64,000 bases of DNA from positions 496,001-560,000 of the forward strand of contig JAMZAV010000067.1 in NCBI GenBank assembly GCA_024449915.1, in the 5' to 3' direction. Source of the DNA: Sweltsa coloradensis (taxonomy: Eukaryota; Arthropoda; Insecta; Plecoptera; Chloroperlidae). The first letter of the stretch is position 1, and each line of letters begins with the position of its first letter. The notes below the pieces were generated by a model. The model saw nothing but the letters and a program-made list of their open reading frames with translations, was not told where the DNA came from and made no database searches. Position numbers and translations under genes: made by a program. This document shows positions 60,001 through 64,000 of this stretch, piece after piece.

Positions 60001-63000
60001 GTAACATACTTCGTTTTTACAAAATAACAAAACTGACTTAGGCATAACAAATGATTTTTAAATAAGTAAGACAATAACTTTATTTTAAATTTAAATTTGT
60101 TATTGCAACAATTATAAATTGTATTTTAAAGTTTTGATGAGAGGAAAAGTCTTTGCCTTTATCTACCTCGTAGTGGTAAAATTAACTAAAACGTCGTTAA
60201 TTGCAAGACCAGTTAATTTATTTATTCCACGCATTACCTATGATGTAAGTATAGAAAGGAAGCGAAATGAGGAATTGTTTTAATAAGAGCGCAGGAAAAA
60301 AAATCCTACTTCATTCTATCACAATAAGAAGAAACCATATTGCATTTCAATGGTTACAATTTTAAATCAATTCATTTCTCTTCCATATTTCCAAAAAACA
60401 AAACTATTTCGAGCATAAGCAAGAATTCACTATTGTGTAATGGGAAATAGGTTTGTGGTTAGAGTCAAATTCAGCCCAGAATGAACGTCCTTCAATTTGT
60501 AACTTGATCAAATCAGCACAAAAAATGCAGAAAAACAAAAAATTATTTCACGCAATAGGGCAATGGTCAAACTAATCTCCCACCAGAGCGCAAAACGATC
60601 GGGGAGTGACCACAGTTGTATTTAAGTTAATTGGATGAGCGTAGCGAGCGAATCGAAGATTCCATTTCACTACACTGAAGAAAAACCGGAAGGTTTTTCT
60701 TTTTTTCTGTTTGTATTTTTGTGTGTTTGTTAACACGATTCCGGCCAAACCGATACTCCAATTGCGATGCAATTTTCTGAAGGCCTTCGAAACCTCTAAA
60801 CTTAGAACTGCCACGTTTTTGAGCGCAATCGAAAAATTATTTCTCGTGAAAATCGTAATTTTGCGATTTATTTTTTTTTTTAAACAATCTTTGACTTATA
60901 ACACCTACATGCTCAATCCGATTGTAATGATTGTTTCACAGAACCACTATTTAACAAATTAATATATTAGTGTGAAATTTGAGCGCAATCGAAATATAAT
61001 TTATCATAAAAATCGCAATTTACGATTTTTTTTCATTTTTAAAAAATTACGATTAATAAAAAATAAAAAAAATAATTAAATTTACTTTAATTTGATGAGC
61101 GAAGCGAAGACTTCAATTTCACAGACCCCCAAAAAAATTTAGCTCGGGTGTTTTTTTTTTTATATATATATATATTTCCGTCTGTTTGTTCGTTCTCTAC
61201 CGGGCAAACGGCATATCCGATCTTGATGAAAATTGGAGGGGGCCTTCGAAATCTCTGAACTAAGACTTGCTACGTTTTTGAGTACAATCGAAGAAATATT
61301 TCTCATGAATATCGTACTTTTACGATTTTTTTCGATTTTGAGTGCGATATTTTCGTGACATTTGGGCCGATTCTAACCGGGCTACAACGTTCATATTTCA
61401 CTTTGACATTAAGGTAATGGTAATGTATTGCTTTCTGATAGAAAAAATTGAAAAAGTTAGCCAGAATCTATAGAAATAAAGCTTTTAATATAAGTTTTTT
61501 GATTTTTTGAACGATATTTTCGTGCCATTTTGGCCAATTCTGACCAAACGGGTGGGGCTACAACGTTCATATTATACATGGACATTAAGGTAATGGTGAT
61601 GTAGTACCTTTTGAAAGAAAAAGTTGAAAAATCTAGCCAGAATCCATAGAAATAATGCTTTTAATATAAGTTTTTTACTGTAAATAATACCCATTGACAA
61701 GAAACAATAGAAACTTGACAACAATCACCTACAATGCGTAGGCAGCAAAACAAAGCACTTGCAAATGTAAAGATATCCCACGCAAACTAAAAACTTTAAA
61801 AATCTCATCCATAAACGCGGCGGGACTTTAGCGTTTTTCTAGTTTAAAAAAAATCTTCGACCTAGTTATGATTTTTTCACAGAACAACAGAAAATCTGCA
61901 TAACACATGGCAGCTCAATGCACCAATTACGCTCATCCAACAACGAGCCTGAAAAAGCGTTTGCGAAGCTTCCTCGTAAAATAGAAATGTTTACAACAAT
62001 TTGGCGGCAGTGCATTATTGTTGTGGTGGGTGACAGATTTCCCACCAGTGCGCAGAACGATCGGGGAGTGACCACAGTTGTCTTTAGTCTTTACGTTAAT
62101 AAAATAGGAATTGTTACACCAATTTGGCGGCAGTGCATTATTGTTGTGGTGGGTGACAGATTTCCCAGCAGAGTGCTGGACGATCGACGTTTGGAACCAG
62201 GGGGGTGAGACTCGACTGGACTAGACTTTCACGTGGTTTAGAATTATCTGATTCCGTCCATAAAGAAACATTTCCGACATTTGGTAGACTCGAGTTTCGT
62301 TTCCGATTTTCGGAATCATTCCGTGACTTGCGGCTGTGGCAAGGATTAAACTATTGTTAAGCCAATCGGAAGCTTCGTTATAAAATTATTAGTGTCCACC
62401 GCCATGCTTATATGAGAAGAAACCAGCAAGCTGCATATTTATAAGGCAGTGAGTTTCTGTGCAGCCGTGTTTTGTCTTTTTATCTTGTGAACGCAAACAA
62501 CGTCAACTTTGAGGTATGATTGTTAATTATTACTTTATAACTAAATAATATTGAAAACAAAATATTGTGCAACAATAAACAATTTATAAAGTTTCAAATT
62601 AGTGTACTGTGGACCAACAAATCAAGGAATATCCCGGTATTTAAGCAAAATATGATGCTATGTTATCGAAATAAAAATGGAGGATTTTGTTGTTTACAAA
62701 TTTTCAACCGTCGGAAGTGTTTCCGACAGCTAAATAGCAGACGGAATCGAAAGATTCGTTGAGTCTACCGATTGTCGGAATAGGGCACGGAAATCAACCA
62801 AACCACGCGGATTCGGCGTCGAGTCTCACCCCCCAGCTTGGCATTGCCCTCATACCGCATGATTTAGAAGCACTGGAAGTTCTTCGACAGCTTCATTATT
62901 AGGTCACATATTATTGACGTATTTATTTAAATAAATGTTTGATTTTAGATTCATGCACATTAACAACTTCATTAAGATCAAGTTATGTCAAAAGAAAAGT

Positions 63001-64000
63001 TGAAAATATTTCTAGGTTGCAAGGCCTACCTGAAGCAGAAACTTGTAGGCCTAGGCCTATCCAGTGACAAAAGAATCTAAAACTTTTTGTAGATGTCAGA
63101 CTATGATGTGTTTTATTTAATGGTTTTTGCGCGAGCTCTCATTGGTATTTTATTTTACCAATGTTGAAAACTGTTAAAGCAAAAGTTGATGAAGCATTTT
63201 TTGGTTTTGTTTTATTTTAAATTAATGTGTACAGACTTATAAAATAACCTTTAAAATAATAATTTTTGTCTTGAAGGTTATGAAGCATCATGTTGGACTA
63301 TTTGCCGTTTATTAGATAAGAATAAGGCTTTCAATAAAGCTACTGTTTTTTTTTCTTGTAGTTCACATGCGTAATGGCCGCCGAGAAGTGTCAAAAGGTC
63401 ATTCAAACCTAGTTGAATTCAACTCTGGCACATCGGTGTCATGTAAGAATGCACTAGTGTGCAATGAAAGACTGTATCACTATGCCATGATAAAATGCAC
63501 CTGTTGTTGGAATGCACTATATTGCAATATAACTAGGAAAACGCTAAAGTCCCGCCGCGTTGATGGATGAGCGTTTTTGTAAGTTTTTAGTTTGCGTGGG
63601 ACCACTTTTCCTTTGCAAGTGCTTTGTGAATGCATTGTAGGCGATTGTTGACGAGTTTCTAATGTTACTTCTTAATTGTTATATTATAAACCTCAAAAAA
63701 ACTCATATCAAAACCTTTATTCTATGGATTCCGACTAACTTTTTCAACTTTTTCTTTCAAAAGGTACTACATCACCATAACCTTAATGTCCATGTGAAAT
63801 ATGAACGCTGTAGTCCCACCCGTTTGGTCAGAATCGGCCCAAATGTCACGAAAATATCGCACTAAAAATCGAAAAAAATCATAAAAGTACATATATTTTA
63901 TGGGTTCTGGTTACCTTTTTCAACTTTTTTTTCACAAGGTACTACATCACCATAACCTTCATGTCCATGTAAAATATGAACTTTGTAACCCCACCCGTTT
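57070..64000 (-). CDS. OR-4: odorant receptor, 3' exons 5-7, continues past right edge
   Basis: Exons 59019-58915 (TDGETVNKISSG, TM6), 58774-58619 (HDAVTESVYSCDWLEASP, with Arg where OR-2 and OR-3 have Ser at the next residue) and 57123-57070 (AMNAAYKMVNTLNTFTN, stop) are intact, with the same splice phases as OR-3. Everything from 59020 to the edge is intron 4, filled with repeats; exon 4 is not reached. Exon 7 encodes the same residues as that of OR-3, so OR-3 and OR-4 are probably each other's closest relatives in the window. Whether the gene is intact cannot be judged without exons 1-4. Confidence 0.85.
57797..58210 (-). mobile_element. SINE-2 copy, minus strand, between OR-4 exons 7 and 6
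   Basis: Reverse complement of the 19168-19592 element, with tRNA-Gly-like head at about 58135-58210. OR-2 (near 11930) and OR-3 (near 39405) lack it between 'tgatatttgaca' and 'tttgttttgacatagc'-type sequence, confirming an insertion in intron 6. Confidence 0.8.
59192..59233 (-). ncRNA. Hammerhead-like motif (U3-A8, U15.2-A16.2)
   Basis: Core UUGAUAA, extra A, stem II GAUUUC/GAAAUC, loop UGCAAA, GAAAU, AUC. Both the 3-8 and 15.2-16.2 pairs are changed in a compensatory way. Stem I is weak (two pairs). Confidence 0.5.
59625..59666 (+). ncRNA. Hammerhead-like motif, opposite terminal repeat
   Basis: As 59192-59233 with core UUGACAA and loop UCUAAA; both stem II strands conserved while the loop differs. 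Confidence 0.5.
60631..61975 (+). mobile_element. R2 repeat with nested R1 (61091-61842)
   Basis: R2 begins TTGGATGAGCGTAGCGAGC. An R1-type copy starting TTTGATGAGCGAAGCGAAG and ending GCGTTTTTCTAG is nested inside, and R2 sequence resumes at about 61843 ('cgacctagttatgatttttt...'). In OR-4 intron 4. Non-coding. Confidence 0.5.
61990..62175. repeat. Tandem pair of a short dispersed repeat
   Basis: Two copies of 'caatttggcggcagtgcatt' plus 'gtgggtgacagatttccca', separated by 'cgatcggggagtgaccacag'. Single or partial copies are at 41135-41275, 43263-43300 and 60585-60625. Unclassified. Confidence 0.6.
62199..62834. mobile_element. Small TIR element, about 635 bp
   Basis: Terminal inverted repeat GGGGGTGAGACTCGAC at both ends, with a possible 3-bp target duplication CAG. 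Interior rich in 'ttccga' words. A Harbinger-like or other small DNA element is possible; no coding evidence. Confidence 0.5.
62835..63435. other. Unclassified intronic DNA
   Basis: AT-rich, no repeat match elsewhere in the window, no convincing exon. Presumed OR-4 intron 4. Confidence 0.5.
63533..64000 (-). mobile_element. R1 repeat, cut by window edge
   Basis: Starts CTAGGAAAACGCTAAAGTC after satellite '...gcaatataa'. Runs into the edge through the 'cccacccgtttggtcagaat' module, part of which is then duplicated (63890-64000). Confidence 0.5.

Noticed and set aside
1..64000. Orco (co-receptor) identity for the OR genes
   Set aside because: The long loop recalls Orco, but the C-terminal sequence and tandem multicopy arrangement do not fit the single-copy, highly conserved Orco.

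Overview
This window is AT-rich eukaryotic DNA from an animal with spliceosomal genes and very dense transposon content. Its only recognisable host genes are a tandem array of insect-type odorant receptor (OR, 7tm_6) genes, all on the minus strand, so the source is almost certainly an insect. I cannot name the order or species.

Genes. Four OR loci were assembled exon by exon using GT-AG junctions with matching phases. OR-1 (left edge, exons 3-2-1, positions 1-2551) runs off the window and has a nonsense codon in exon 2. OR-2 (10609-33715) and OR-3 (38703-52179) are complete seven-exon genes with open frames of 617 and 615 codons. OR-4 (from 57070) shows its last three exons, and the rest lies beyond the right edge. 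A second copy of exon 1 and its upstream DNA lies at 5571-7948. The proteins carry OR hallmarks: GFWP near the N-terminus, WFPWE before TM4, a C-terminal WLEASPSFKKSMLVIMSRA block, and a short last exon. They also have an unusually long (about 213 aa) loop between TM4 and TM5.

Layout. Each unit repeats the same order from low to high coordinate: a decayed LINE fragment, exon 7, exon 6, exon 5, a long intron 4, exon 4, exon 3, intron 2, exon 2, intron 1, exon 1, and an upstream block with a palindromic X-box-like site. Because the units are paralogous, sequence present in one and absent from another marks an insertion. This exposes clean empty sites for a hAT-like element (48774-49809), piggyBac-like TTAA elements (47719-48518; 29520-33594), TA-target elements (5723-6843; 37170-37762), a solo LTR (22392-22791), a SINE (57797-58210) and Helitron-like elements inserted between A and T.

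Other mobile DNA includes a near full-length non-LTR retrotransposon (14431-18957, minus), a 5'-truncated LINE (3384-5326), Penelope-like element pieces with GIY-YIG endonuclease sequence (54292-55270; 59143-59757), long near-perfect hairpins (50941-51697; 51793-52001; 32812-33160), tRNA-derived SINEs, and a satellite built as 3 x 23 bp.

The most unusual signal is a set of about a dozen 42-nt hammerhead-ribozyme-like motifs of identical geometry beside the Penelope-like sequence and hairpins. Their conserved core pair (positions 3 and 8) appears as C-G, U-A, G-C and U.G in different copies, as expected of a selected RNA fold.
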